Shown here: positions 16,399 through 25,263 of the stretch, piece after piece
Layout: each line of letters opens with the position of its first letter
How positions within the stretch are numbered: position 1 is the first letter of the stretch
NCBI GenBank assembly: GCA_024235755.1
Contig: JACKLV010000009.1
Location: 75,083 to 139,082, forward strand
Origin: Burkholderiales bacterium
GTDB lineage: Bacteria > Pseudomonadota > Gammaproteobacteria > Burkholderiales > Nitrosomonadaceae
Length of the DNA: 64,000 nucleotides
Direction: 5' to 3'
The notes under the pieces: model-generated
Database searches by the model: none
What the model was told of the DNA's origin: nothing
What the model saw: only the letters and a program-made list of their open reading frames with translations
Made by a program: the position numbers and the translations under genes

Positions 16399-17136
16399 TT
16401 GAAAAATAAAGTTGCGTTAGTCACAGGTGCCAGTCGCGGTATTGGGCAGGCAATCGCAGAGAAGCTAGGAACGCACGGTGCGGTTGTAATTGGTACGGCG
16501 ACTACACGAAATGGCGCAGAAGCGATTGATCAGCATTTCAGAAATAAAGAAATCCGGGGGGCGGGAATTGTTTTGAATGTGAATGATGCAGATCAAATCA
16601 ATAGCGCTCTTGGAACTATCCGTGAGAAATTTGGTGAAATTGAAATTCTGATTAACAATGCAGGCATTACGCGCGATAATCTTCTGGTTCGTATGAAAGA
16701 CGAAGAATGGGACGATATCATGGAAACTAATCTCAAATCGGCTTTCCGGTTAAGTCGGGCGGTGCTTCGTGCCATGATGAAAGCGCGCTATGGGCGTATT
16801 ATTAATATTTCTTCAGTGGTGGGGACCATTGGCAATATTGGTCAGGCAAATTATGCAGCAGCCAAAGCCGGTATGTTCGGTTTCAGTAAATCGTTGGCAC
16901 GTGAAGTGGGTAGCCGAAATATTACGGTCAACTGTGTGGCGCCAGGTTTTATCGATACCGATATGACCCGGGCGCTCAGTGACGAACAACAGCAAAGCCT
17001 GGTTCAGCATGTTCCACTTGGTAGATTAGGAGAATCGGAAGAGGTCGCAGCGGCGGTTGCTTTTCTTGCTTCTTCTGCAGCCGGTTATATTACTGGATCA
17101 ACTTTGCATGTGAATGGTGGTATGTACATGGATTAG
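16399..17136 (+). CDS. fabG: 3-oxoacyl-ACP reductase
   Basis: A 245-residue short-chain dehydrogenase, the NADPH-dependent reductase of fatty-acid elongation. TGASRGIG is the cofactor loop (about residues 9-16), NNAGITRDNLL follows, and the Ser-Tyr-Lys catalytic set is in ISSVVG, YAAAKAG. The C-terminal ITGSTLHVNGGMYMD is typical. Start is TTG at 16399 with a strong GGAGG six bases upstream; the nearby ATG at 16394 runs straight into a stop. It is followed by an intrinsic terminator, so expression drops before acpP. Confidence 0.96.
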   Translation: MKNKVALVTGASRGIGQAIAEKLGTHGAVVIGTATTRNGAEAIDQHFRNKEIRGAGIVLNVNDADQINSALGTIREKFGEIEILINNAGITRDNLLVRMKDEEWDDIMETNLKSAFRLSRAVLRAMMKARYGRIINISSVVGTIGNIGQANYAAAKAGMFGFSKSLAREVGSRNITVNCVAPGFIDTDMTRALSDEQQQSLVQHVPLGRLGESEEVAAAVAFLASSAAGYITGSTLHVNGGMYMD

Positions 17137-17141
17137 CTGAG

Positions 17142-17174
17142 CAATTGCATCTCATTACATGTAATTGTTTTTTT
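17142..17174 (+). terminator. Intrinsic terminator between fabG and acpP
   Basis: CAATTGCAT (17142-17150) pairs with ATGTAATTG (17159-17167) in a 9-bp stem with one G-U pair and an 8-base loop, followed at once by seven T (17168-17174). The stem is AT-rich, so termination may be partial. Confidence 0.6.
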
Positions 17175-17297
17175 GTAAGAAACTCTGCACGGTTTTTTAG
17201 CTGGCAGTACCTGAGTAAGCTATTTTCTTGTTTTGCAGAATTTTAAAATTTGTTAATATATCAAAAATCTTTTTCTTATTTAGAAGGAAGCATTTAA

Positions 17298-17537
17298 ATG
17301 GAAAACGTAGAACAGCGCATTAAAAAAATCGTAGCTGAACAACTTGGTGTAAAAGAAGAGGAAGTTAAGAATGAGTCATCATTTGTAAACGATTTAGGAG
17401 CGGATTCTCTGGATACAGTGGAGTTGGTTATGGCGCTAGAAGAAGAATTTGAATGCGAAATTCCAGACGAGCAGGCCGAAAAAATCAATACCGTTCAGGA
17501 AGCAATAGATTACGTCAATGAGAACGCAAACAGCTAA
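17298..17537 (+). CDS. acpP: Acyl carrier protein
   Basis: A 79-residue acidic four-helix protein that carries growing acyl chains on a phosphopantetheine arm. The attachment serine is in GADSLDTVELVMALEEEF (Ser at about residue 37). The start MENVEQRIKKIVAEQLG is typical of betaproteobacteria. It has AGAAGGA as ribosome-binding site and its own AT-rich 5' region of about 120 bases after the terminator (TTTGCA and TAATAT near 17236-17258 are weak promoter candidates), which fits the high ACP level cells need. Confidence 0.97.
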   Translation: MENVEQRIKKIVAEQLGVKEEEVKNESSFVNDLGADSLDTVELVMALEEEFECEIPDEQAEKINTVQEAIDYVNENANS

Positions 17538-17584
17538 GAAAATATTTACACGTCTTACAAGTAAAGTAATTTAGCGGAGCTATT

Positions 17585-18826
17585 TTGTCCAAACGCAGGG
17601 TGGTTGTAACCGGGTTGGGTATTATTTCACCCGTTGGTAATTCAATTTCAAAAGCTTGGGAAAATATCGTAACCGGCAAGTCCGGCACTGGTCGTATCAC
17701 ACGATTCGATGCATCAGCTTTTTCCTCACAAATCGCGGGTGAAGTAAAAAGCTTTGATGTCAGTGAGTATTTACCTGTCAAAGAGGCGCGCCGTATGGAT
17801 GTTTTCATTCACTATGGTATCGCGGCTGCAACACAATCCATTATAGATGCGGGTATTGAAGATATATCTAATCTGGAAGCCGAACGTATCGGTGTGAATA
17901 TCGGATCGGGTATTGGCGGTTTGCCCATGATCGAAAGCACTGATGAAGCCTATCACAAGGGTGGGCCGCGAAAAATATCTCCTTTCTTCATACCCAGTAC
18001 AATCATTAACATGATTTCGGGTAATTTATCCATTAAATACGGTTATAAAGGACCAAATCTTGCCATTGTAACCGCATGTACCACGGCTACGCATAGTATT
18101 GGTAGTTCCGCACGGATGATTGAATATGATGATGCGGATATTATGATTTGCGGAGGAGCAGAATCCTGTGTTACACCACTGGCAATTGGCGGATTTGCGG
18201 CTGCCAAAGCACTGTCGGTGAGTAATGATAAACCTGAAGCAGCAAGTCGGCCTTGGGATTTGTCGCGCGACGGCTTTGTGTTGGGAGAAGGTGCTGGAGT
18301 ATTGGTGTTGGAAGAATTGGAGCATGCCAAACGCAGGGGTGCGACTATCTACGCGGAACTGGCAGGGTTTGGTATGAGTGCTGATGCTTACCATATGACT
18401 GCGCCGAGTGAAGACGGTGAAGGAGCGGCACGGTGTATGCAAAACGCACTCAAAAACGCTTGCATGGATCCATCTGAGGTTGACTATGTTAATGCGCATG
18501 GCACTTCAACGCCTTTGGGTGATATAGCGGAGACAATTGCGGTAAAGCGTTGTTTTGGTGATCATGCCAAGAAACTGGCAGTGAATTCGACCAAGTCCAT
18601 GACTGGGCATTTACTGGGTGCTGCAGGAGGGGTTGAAGCTATTTTTTCTGCATTGGCGGTGTATCATCAGATATCGCCACCGACGATCAATCTGGATAAT
18701 CAGGATCCGAAATGTGATCTTGATTACGTGCCGAATCAAGCGCGGAATATGAAGATCAACGTTGCGTTATCTAATTCTTTCGGTTTTGGTGGCACCAATG
18801 GCACGTTAGTATTCCGAAAAGTGTAA
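17585..18826 (+). CDS. fabF: 3-oxoacyl-ACP synthase II
   Basis: A 413-residue condensing enzyme that elongates acyl-ACP. The Cys-His-His set is visible: Cys in VTACTTATHSIG (about residue 164), His in NAHGTSTPLGD (about 304) and KSMTGHLLGAAGG (about 341). The N-terminal RRVVVTGLGIISPVGN and the C-terminal SNSFGFGGTNG are standard. TTG is the start codon, with GGAG five bases upstream. It ends 18 bases before mltG. Confidence 0.96.
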   Translation: MSKRRVVVTGLGIISPVGNSISKAWENIVTGKSGTGRITRFDASAFSSQIAGEVKSFDVSEYLPVKEARRMDVFIHYGIAAATQSIIDAGIEDISNLEAERIGVNIGSGIGGLPMIESTDEAYHKGGPRKISPFFIPSTIINMISGNLSIKYGYKGPNLAIVTACTTATHSIGSSARMIEYDDADIMICGGAESCVTPLAIGGFAAAKALSVSNDKPEAASRPWDLSRDGFVLGEGAGVLVLEELEHAKRRGATIYAELAGFGMSADAYHMTAPSEDGEGAARCMQNALKNACMDPSEVDYVNAHGTSTPLGDIAETIAVKRCFGDHAKKLAVNSTKSMTGHLLGAAGGVEAIFSALAVYHQISPPTINLDNQDPKCDLDYVPNQARNMKINVALSNSFGFGGTNGTLVFRKV

Positions 18827-18844
18827 ATTAGATTAGTACGGCGC

Positions 18845-19852
18845 ATGCTGACGCTAAAACGCCTTTTTATATTTTTATTCGGATTCATTTTTATGGCCAT
18901 CCTGGTCACAGGGTGGCTTTATTATCACTATCACCGCAATATTTCATTGCCGGTAGCGCCTTATGAATTTTCAATCGAACCAGGTAGTAACTTAAAGCAG
19001 ATTAATAAACAACTGGCTGATGAGGGTATTCTCCCAAATAGTTGGTCTTTTATTCTATTATCACGTTTGCTCGGACATGAGTCGTCAGTTAAGGCAGGTG
19101 ATTATCGCTTGAGCGGAGAACTTAATCAGATCGCCTTGCTGGAATATCTGATTAAAGGGGATGTCCGGCAGAATGAAGTCAGATTTATTGAGGGTTGGAC
19201 TTTTTCTCAATTCAGAGAGACGTTGTATGAACATCCGAACATACGTAATATAACCGTCGGGATGAGTGAAGAGGAAATCTTGGCGTTAATCGGCGCCACC
19301 GAAAAGTCGGCAGAAGGTCTTTTTTTTCCTGATACGTATTATATTGTTAAAAACAGTACTGATATAGAGGTCCTGCGGCGCGCATATCAGACCATGCAGA
19401 ATCATATACAAGCAGCTTGGGTTAAACGGATGGAATCACTTCCGCTGGAGTCACCGTATGAAGCACTGATATTGGCATCTATTGTCGAGAAAGAAACCGG
19501 CATGGATAGCGACCGGGCAGAAATTGCTGGCGTTTTTGTCAATCGGTTACGTATAGGTATGCGTTTGCAAACGGACCCGACTGTAATTTACGGTTTAGGA
19601 AACCAGTTTGACGGTAATTTGCGTAAAAAAGATTTGCAGACAGATCATGATTACAATACCTATACCCGTGCTGGTCTGCCACCGACGCCGATAGCAATGC
19701 CCGGTCTTGCGTCAATCTATGCCGCGGTCAATCCCGCTACTACTGATTCACTGTATTTTGTAGCAAAAGGTAATGGCGAGTCTAAATTTTCAACTAATCT
19801 TGCAGATCATAACCGCGCTGTGGCCAAGTATCAGAGGCAACAAAGAAATTAA
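18845..19852 (+). CDS. mltG: Endolytic murein transglycosylase MltG (YceG-like)
   Basis: A 335-residue protein with an N-terminal membrane anchor (about residues 5-26), a LysM-like region and the YceG catalytic domain. The catalytic glutamate is in LASIVEKETGMDSDRAEIAGVFVNRL, followed by MRLQTDPTVIYGLG and YNTYTRAGLPPTPIAMPG. It cuts nascent glycan strands in the periplasm and is thought to set their length. The position after fabF matches many proteobacteria, but here the usual tmk-holB genes do not follow. Confidence 0.93.
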   Translation: MLTLKRLFIFLFGFIFMAILVTGWLYYHYHRNISLPVAPYEFSIEPGSNLKQINKQLADEGILPNSWSFILLSRLLGHESSVKAGDYRLSGELNQIALLEYLIKGDVRQNEVRFIEGWTFSQFRETLYEHPNIRNITVGMSEEEILALIGATEKSAEGLFFPDTYYIVKNSTDIEVLRRAYQTMQNHIQAAWVKRMESLPLESPYEALILASIVEKETGMDSDRAEIAGVFVNRLRIGMRLQTDPTVIYGLGNQFDGNLRKKDLQTDHDYNTYTRAGLPPTPIAMPGLASIYAAVNPATTDSLYFVAKGNGESKFSTNLADHNRAVAKYQRQQRN

Positions 19853-19897
19853 AATGTTAATTAATAAAAAGAATAAATCTGTTTTCAGTGGATGTGC

Positions 19898-22495
19898 ATG
19901 ATTCAGTTTTCAATTGTTGTGCCAACATTGAATGAGTCCGAAAATATCGATTTACTGCTAGCCCGTCTTTTTGCATTAAACATTCCGTCCAATACTTTTG
20001 AGGTTATTTTTGTCGACGATAGTTCCAACGACGGTACACCCGATAAAATACGGGCCTGGCAGAGACATGCAAATGTACATCTGATTGAAAGGTCAGGTAA
20101 TCCGGATTTGATGGCATCGGTTCTGGCAGGAACGGATGCAGCACATAGCGATATTATTGTTGTTATGGACGCCGATCTAAGCCATCCGCATGAGCAATTG
20201 AACGCTTTGGTCGAACCTTTGTTACATGATCACTATGATATAGTGATAGGTAGCCGTTATATAGACGGTGGCGGGATCCTGGGATGGACTTTTTACAGAC
20301 ATATGTTGTCCCGTATCGGTGGTTGGTTGGCCCGTCCTTTTTGTGATGTCAGTGATGCGACTTCAGGTTTTTTTGCATTCCGGCGTGAACTTGCCACGAA
20401 CATTTCGGAACGAGCTCGCGGTTACAAAATTTTACTTGAAATTTTGATGGCCAATGGAGATAACCTGCGTATCAAAGAAATTCCGATCCTTTTCCGGGAT
20501 CGTGCGCATGGTACGTCTAAACTTTCACTATCTCATCAACTGGTCTATTTGCAGCGCCTGATGACTTTGGTTGGTGGATCAGTATCGGCAGGCACCGCCG
20601 GACGTTTTGCAGCGGTCGGATTACTTGGAGTGCTAGTCGACGTACTTGTGTTTCAGTGGATGATCAGTCGTGAAACCGGGCTTGCGCTGGCTCACATCAT
20701 TAGTTTTATTGTTGCGGTTGGCGTGAACTATATCATGAATGCAACCTGGTCATTTCGTTCCAGTGATGGATACAGTTTGCAATGGAACCAGTTTTCGCGT
20801 TTTTTTATCGTAGGCGCACTTGCGCTTTTGTTACGTGGCGGTGTGCTGGCGTTGTTTGTCTATACGCTGTATGTGCCGCCGTCTTTGGCCATATTTCCGG
20901 CTATCGCTGTTACCGCGCTGATTAATTACTTGGGTTCCGCATTCTATGTTTTTCCGAACGTACTGCATCTACCGTCACAAAATATGCGCTGGCGCGTCGC
21001 TGCAATTGGTGTTGTTGCATTTTGTATTTTGTTACGGTTGATTTATCTGGGGCTTGCGCAACTCATTCCTGATGAGGCTTATTACTGGCAATATGCTCAG
21101 CATATGGATTTGAGTTTTTATGATCATCCGCCCATGGTGGCTTGGCTGATCTGGCTGAGCACGGCTGTTTTCGGTGATAACGAGATCGGGGTACGCGCAG
21201 GCGCTTTTATTTGTAGTTTGATCGCAATGGGTTTTCTTTATGCGTATGCAAAAAACCTATACGATAAATCAACTGCACTGCGGACGATATTGTTGTTTTC
21301 TGTGTTGCCGATGGGCTTTGTATCCGGATTTTTGATGACGCCGGATGCGCCGCTGGGGGCTGCTTGGATAGCGGCGCTTTATTTTATGGAACGTGCATTG
21401 GTCGCAAATCAGCAGTCGGCATGGCTGGGTATGGGCATTGCATTTGGTCTTGGTTTACTTTCTAAATATACACTGGGATTGTTGGGGCTGGCTGCACTGG
21501 TTTTTGTGTTGCTCGATCCGGTTGCGCGTCGATGGATGGGGCGGCCACACCCTTACTTGGTGCTCATACTTGCCTTGTTTATTTTTTCGCCGGTGTTAAT
21601 CTGGAATTTCCAGCATGATTGGGCCTCTTTTGCGTTTCAATCGACTCGACATATAGCAAACAGTCATCAGTTCTCGGTGCATTTTTTGCTGATTTATATC
21701 ATGATCTTGCTAACGCCCATCGGTTTTATTGCGGTAACTTTGGCATTGATTCAGAATAATAGTTGCAAACAGGAAATCAGTCATAGCGGAATACAAAACA
21801 GAAAGCGTTTATTCGTGCAAATCATGACCGGTGTGCCGTTTTTAGTGTTTCTGGTTTTCAGTACTTTTGACCATCCGAAATTTCATTGGACAGGGCCTGT
21901 CTGGCTCGCCGTTTTGCCGACCATTGCATGGATGCTCGTCCAGCCGGATGGCCTGAATCAGTTTTCCCGTTGGTTGCAACGTGCCTGGGGGCATACGATT
22001 ACGATTTGTTTGTTGATTTATGCGTTAACTTTGCATTATCTTGTTTTGGGAATACCCGGAGTTCCTTATCATTTGTTTACAGAGCATTATTTCTGGCGTG
22101 AAACAACGCAAATGGTCGAACAGATTACTGAAGAGGTTAGGCAGCAAACCGGGATGGAACCAATTGTCGTCGGGATGAGTAAATGGTCAGTAGCAAGCAG
22201 TTTGTATTTTTATAATCATGCGCGTGGTGATCTCGATATTCGTTCGCGTAATCTGTTTGGTGACACTGGTGCGATGTACAATTACTGGTTTCCGTCACAG
22301 CCACCCACAAACCGGCCAATTATTCAGATTGGTATGAGGCCGAAGGATATTGAGCATATCCGTGCGGATGATAATTTGAAACAAATGTTGATTCGACCTG
22401 GCGAAATTCAGTATCGGACGATTCGAAACAATAAGGTCTTTTTAAGACGTGTCTACTATCGCATTGCTAAAGGATTCAAGGGCTTGCCCACTTAA
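19898..22495 (+). CDS. Three-domain membrane glycosyltransferase: GT2 (DPM1-like) + GtrA + GT39/ArnT-like
   Basis: About 865 residues. Residues 1 to about 225 form a GT2 domain of the polyprenyl-phosphate sugar synthase kind (VVPTLNESENIDLLL, VDDSSNDGTPD, VMDADLSHPHEQL, RDRAHGTSKL). Residues about 230-345 are a GtrA domain (FAAVGLLGVLVDVLVF, GVNYIMNATWSF) with four membrane segments. From about 365 on there is a GT39/ArnT-like domain (IPDEAYYWQYAQ, FYDHPPMVAWL, MTPDAPLGAAW) with about ten membrane segments and a periplasmic tail. The enzyme could load a sugar on a polyprenyl carrier, flip it and transfer it. An ATG two codons upstream is an alternative start. It is 45 bases from mltG and ends facing the cassette on the other strand. 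Confidence 0.88.
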   Translation: MIQFSIVVPTLNESENIDLLLARLFALNIPSNTFEVIFVDDSSNDGTPDKIRAWQRHANVHLIERSGNPDLMASVLAGTDAAHSDIIVVMDADLSHPHEQLNALVEPLLHDHYDIVIGSRYIDGGGILGWTFYRHMLSRIGGWLARPFCDVSDATSGFFAFRRELATNISERARGYKILLEILMANGDNLRIKEIPILFRDRAHGTSKLSLSHQLVYLQRLMTLVGGSVSAGTAGRFAAVGLLGVLVDVLVFQWMISRETGLALAHIISFIVAVGVNYIMNATWSFRSSDGYSLQWNQFSRFFIVGALALLLRGGVLALFVYTLYVPPSLAIFPAIAVTALINYLGSAFYVFPNVLHLPSQNMRWRVAAIGVVAFCILLRLIYLGLAQLIPDEAYYWQYAQHMDLSFYDHPPMVAWLIWLSTAVFGDNEIGVRAGAFICSLIAMGFLYAYAKNLYDKSTALRTILLFSVLPMGFVSGFLMTPDAPLGAAWIAALYFMERALVANQQSAWLGMGIAFGLGLLSKYTLGLLGLAALVFVLLDPVARRWMGRPHPYLVLILALFIFSPVLIWNFQHDWASFAFQSTRHIANSHQFSVHFLLIYIMILLTPIGFIAVTLALIQNNSCKQEISHSGIQNRKRLFVQIMTGVPFLVFLVFSTFDHPKFHWTGPVWLAVLPTIAWMLVQPDGLNQFSRWLQRAWGHTITICLLIYALTLHYLVLGIPGVPYHLFTEHYFWRETTQMVEQITEEVRQQTGMEPIVVGMSKWSVASSLYFYNHARGDLDIRSRNLFGDTGAMYNYWFPSQPPTNRPIIQIGMRPKDIEHIRADDNLKQMLIRPGEIQYRTIRNNKVFLRRVYYRIAKGFKGLPT

Positions 22496-22626
22496 TGAAC
22501 GAAAGTTCGTCTCAGCTTCGCGAAATAACCAAAAAATGTGCAGTATTAGTGGAATATGGCTAATCTGAGTGCGATTGCGGAGAGCCGTCTTAAACTATCC
22601 ATCAAGGCCTGTGACAGCACTACGAT

Positions 22627-23742
22627 TTATCGCGGGTGAGAATGATTATTTCCACTTTTCAATCGTATCATACGCATTGTTTTATAGATTAGATGTGGAA
22701 GCAAAATATAGAGTGGCATACGAATCAAATGGCTGCGAAGATATAACACGAAGCGTGCCATTGACGCGGATAGCGTCGGTTTGTCAGGATGTTGCGGAAA
22801 TAACGCTAAAGGTATCAGTCGGTGCATTATCCACAGTTTCAATTTGCCTGGACGCGGGCGCAAACGGTTACAGATTTTCCCAGGTACAGGCGTTTTGAAA
22901 ATTAACTGACTGAAATGGAGACCGTAAAACATGATCTGCGCTAATCGCAATTGATTGGCGCGATCGGTTAATCGCAGCCAAAAATCGGCATCCTGCACAC
23001 TAAAAAATACCAGTAAGTCATGCAGATCCAACAGGTCTCGCAGATCGTTAGCAATTTCGTTATTCTGAAACAGATTTACTGCACAGTGAATGACCATGTC
23101 TACCGGGCTTAACAGTTTGATAGTTTTATCCTTGGTAGGAATTGCCGCCTCAAAAAGTAGTCTTGTGTCAATTTTTAACCGGCTGGTCAAGGGTGCCAAT
23201 GTATGATGAATATCCACTTCAGTTTCGCGTTCGACATGAACTAGCGGTGGGATTTCATGACTCCAGACACGGTAATAGCGTTCATCATAGGCCGACAGGG
23301 TGCGGTGTCTCCAGCCTTTAACCGTAAGAAGTGACTCGATGTCCGCAAGATCCGCTTTGGGTACCAGCAAATCTAGGTCGACGGATAATCGCCCCGTTGC
23401 ATACGGTATTTCTGCTAATCCGTAAGCGATACCTTTGAGCGCAATAATGGAAGTATTAAACTCATCCAGAGCCCATAAGATTCTGTTTAGTTCCCATCGA
23501 TTAAGCTGTTGCAGTTTCTCGACCTGAACAAGACCTGATGTTAATTGGCTGGCGATTCTTGGCGGTACTTGGTTCCACAGTCCGTGTTCTTTTACGAGTA
23601 ATGTTAGTCGCCCAAGAAGCTTTACACGCCTTGCCAGCCGAATTAACAGTTCCCAGTCCGATTCACTATAGTGGGTGAGTGAGTCAGGATTGATTAATCC
23701 TTGCACCAGCATCAGAGAATGTTGTGAGAGATCAAGTTTCAT
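22627..23742 (-). CDS. Nucleotidyltransferase family protein (NTP_transf_5-like), HPr-rel-A cassette
   Basis: A 371-residue protein with a nucleotidyltransferase-like core of the NTP_transf_5 type. IIALKGIAYG (about residues 99-108) holds the LKG motif, and SVDLDLLVP supplies the paired aspartates (Asp122 and Asp124). EVDIHHTL supplies the third carboxylate (Asp177). The C-terminal 150 residues are helical and end in a basic amphipathic tail that may touch membrane. Related enzymes in paeninodin-type lasso-peptide clusters act beside an HprK-like kinase. The gene overlaps the kinase gene by 11 bases. The likely role is to add a nucleotide or similar group to the cassette's substrate, which is inference. 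Confidence 0.8.
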   Translation of the reverse strand: MKLDLSQHSLMLVQGLINPDSLTHYSESDWELLIRLARRVKLLGRLTLLVKEHGLWNQVPPRIASQLTSGLVQVEKLQQLNRWELNRILWALDEFNTSIIALKGIAYGLAEIPYATGRLSVDLDLLVPKADLADIESLLTVKGWRHRTLSAYDERYYRVWSHEIPPLVHVERETEVDIHHTLAPLTSRLKIDTRLLFEAAIPTKDKTIKLLSPVDMVIHCAVNLFQNNEIANDLRDLLDLHDLLVFFSVQDADFWLRLTDRANQLRLAQIMFYGLHFSQLIFKTPVPGKICNRLRPRPGKLKLWIMHRLIPLALFPQHPDKPTLSASMARFVLYLRSHLIRMPLYILLPHLIYKTMRMIRLKSGNNHSHPR

Positions 23743-24640
23743 TCATCAATTTATGCAGCATATCCATGACATCGTCAAAATCAGAATATACGAGTTTATA
23801 ACAATCGCAACTGTGAATCAGGTCTGCAACCGCCAGGAATCCTGTTGCGCCAAGCGCTTCATAATTGAACGCATTGCTTGCGAGCAGCATAAACGCTTCG
23901 GAATCGGAAATAGCCTCAATCTTAGATTGTGAGCCAGCAATCCATTTGGGAAAAATTATCCATCTGGCTTTTGCGGCTTGTTTTGACAGCAAAATACTTT
24001 GTTCCGGCGGGCAGACATGCGCAACCGTGCCTTTTTGCGTGTTTGGTATAGATTGACCCATGACGATCTCGGGGAGATAGCGACGGATAACGGCGATAGA
24101 TTCGTTTTTAAGTGGCATTAAACGAGGGATGGGCAGGAAAAGACGCTGCCTTGGATCCATCAGGCCGAATTCATCTGAAAACAAACGAAATCCACGGTTG
24201 GACAAAACTGTACATAAGGTTGTTTTGCCACTGCCAGGCCAGGCAGGGAAAAGAATTGCGTGACCGTTTTTTTCGACTACAGCCGAATGTAATAACAGCA
24301 AATGATTCACACGAACCGCAATGGCGAGGTTAATGCCCCATTCCAATACTGCTAGCGCCTGCTCCTGTGGAAAACTTCCAAAAGGAGATTGACCGTCCAG
24401 AAGAAAACGTACATTCTTTTTGAATGGATTTTTGAAGGAGCGCTCGGTTACGATGCGTACATGAAATTCAGCAATTTCATCTTGCGCCATACGGTAATGG
24501 CAGTATAGCTTATAAAGCTGTTCGGCCAGTGGTTTGTATGCGGTATGAATACAAACATTAAAAGGGCCGATCGCGACTCTGAGCCCCTGGTTAAGCAATA
24601 GCAGGTGGAATTCCCTAAACGGAATCTGATTGACCACCAT
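23732..24640 (-). CDS. HprK-related kinase A
   Basis: A 302-residue protein resembling the catalytic domain of HPr kinase/phosphorylase without its usual N-terminal domain. The P-loop is AWPGSGKTTL (GSGKT at residues 136-140), preceded by LLLHSAVVEKNGHAILF. FSDEFGL (about 154-160) gives the acidic residue expected in HprK-type enzymes. The N-terminal IGPFNVCIHT segment is characteristic of this family. No HPr or PTS gene is near, so HPr is unlikely to be the target. The gene overlaps the PqqD-like gene by 26 bases (counting from its ATG) and the nucleotidyltransferase by 11, a strong sign of a joint function. Confidence 0.83.
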   Translation of the reverse strand: MVVNQIPFREFHLLLLNQGLRVAIGPFNVCIHTAYKPLAEQLYKLYCHYRMAQDEIAEFHVRIVTERSFKNPFKKNVRFLLDGQSPFGSFPQEQALAVLEWGINLAIAVRVNHLLLLHSAVVEKNGHAILFPAWPGSGKTTLCTVLSNRGFRLFSDEFGLMDPRQRLFLPIPRLMPLKNESIAVIRRYLPEIVMGQSIPNTQKGTVAHVCPPEQSILLSKQAAKARWIIFPKWIAGSQSKIEAISDSEAFMLLASNAFNYEALGATGFLAVADLIHSCDCYKLVYSDFDDVMDMLHKLMNET

Positions 24641-24926
24641 GCTGGGAACTTTGATGTAGTTTGCTGACTAAACCCAGTGTATCAAAATGATGAAGTGTTT
24701 TTTCTATATTTATCAAAAAACTATTGTCCATCGCTTGATGAAATTGTGTAGCAAGATGAACACTGATTTCTTCCGGCGTCGCAGGATTCTGATTAAGGAA
24801 AATGAGCATTTGCATGCTCATGAGGTTAAAGAAATGCGTTTTGCCGGAGTCAGGTTGAAATACGGTATATTCCTCACCCCAGTCTTCGATCAGTAATGCT
24901 TGAAAATGATTGGCTTGCCAGCGCAT
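24615..24926 (-). CDS. PqqD-family peptide chaperone of the HPr-rel-A system
   Basis: A 103-residue protein with the winged-helix look of PqqD-like RiPP recognition elements. MRWQANHFQALLIEDWGEEYTVF opens the beta-hairpin, DSGKTHFFN follows, then a helical half with PATPEEISVHL and the C-terminal LHHFDTLGLVSKL. The ATG at 24926 is preferred to the TTG at 24941 because family members start MRW. PqqD-like proteins bind leader peptides and present them to modifying enzymes, so a peptide or protein substrate is expected nearby. The Tat-signal protein at 25264-25743 is the obvious candidate. Confidence 0.78.
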   Translation of the reverse strand: MRWQANHFQALLIEDWGEEYTVFQPDSGKTHFFNLMSMQMLIFLNQNPATPEEISVHLATQFHQAMDNSFLINIEKTLHHFDTLGLVSKLHQSSQHGGQSDSV

Positions 24927-25263
24927 GGTAATACTGAGCAATTTTAAAAGCTGAAGTTTATCATTGACTGAATCGAAGGAACACTCATCAGTCTATTGCT
25001 AAAGCAAATTCAGGTGCTTGATGAGATTGTAGTTACAGCGTTATCGTGTGTTACATATAAAAATGTAGGTTACGGGGGTAGTTTCCTTTTCAAACACTGC
25101 AGCGAGATTGCAGAACACCACGATAGCGCTCTATGGGTGAGCTTGTCGGTGCTCAAAGTTGCGTTGTGCCTTTTCGCAACAGAATGCTATTTCCTGCAAA
25201 ACGCCTTGCCTTGAACAGTGACAAGCGTACTGAATCTGGCAGTATGTGTTTTAGGTTCGGTTG
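24927..25263 (-). other. 337-base gap inside the HPr-rel-A cassette
   Basis: No gene longer than about 40 codons is seen on the minus strand. Short open stretches with protein-like composition occur: an uninterrupted run ending at about 25148 and another rich in Arg/Ser/Cys ending near 25084, in different frames. They could be remains of a decayed gene, or a structured leader. A 14-codon ATG frame starts near 24989. No T-run terminator is visible, so the gap does not rule out co-transcription with 25264-25743. Confidence 0.35.

Noticed and set aside
22569..22898. Plus-strand 109-aa open frame at the end of the nucleotidyltransferase gene
   Set aside because: It is the antisense of the conserved nucleotidyltransferase C-terminus and has no family features.
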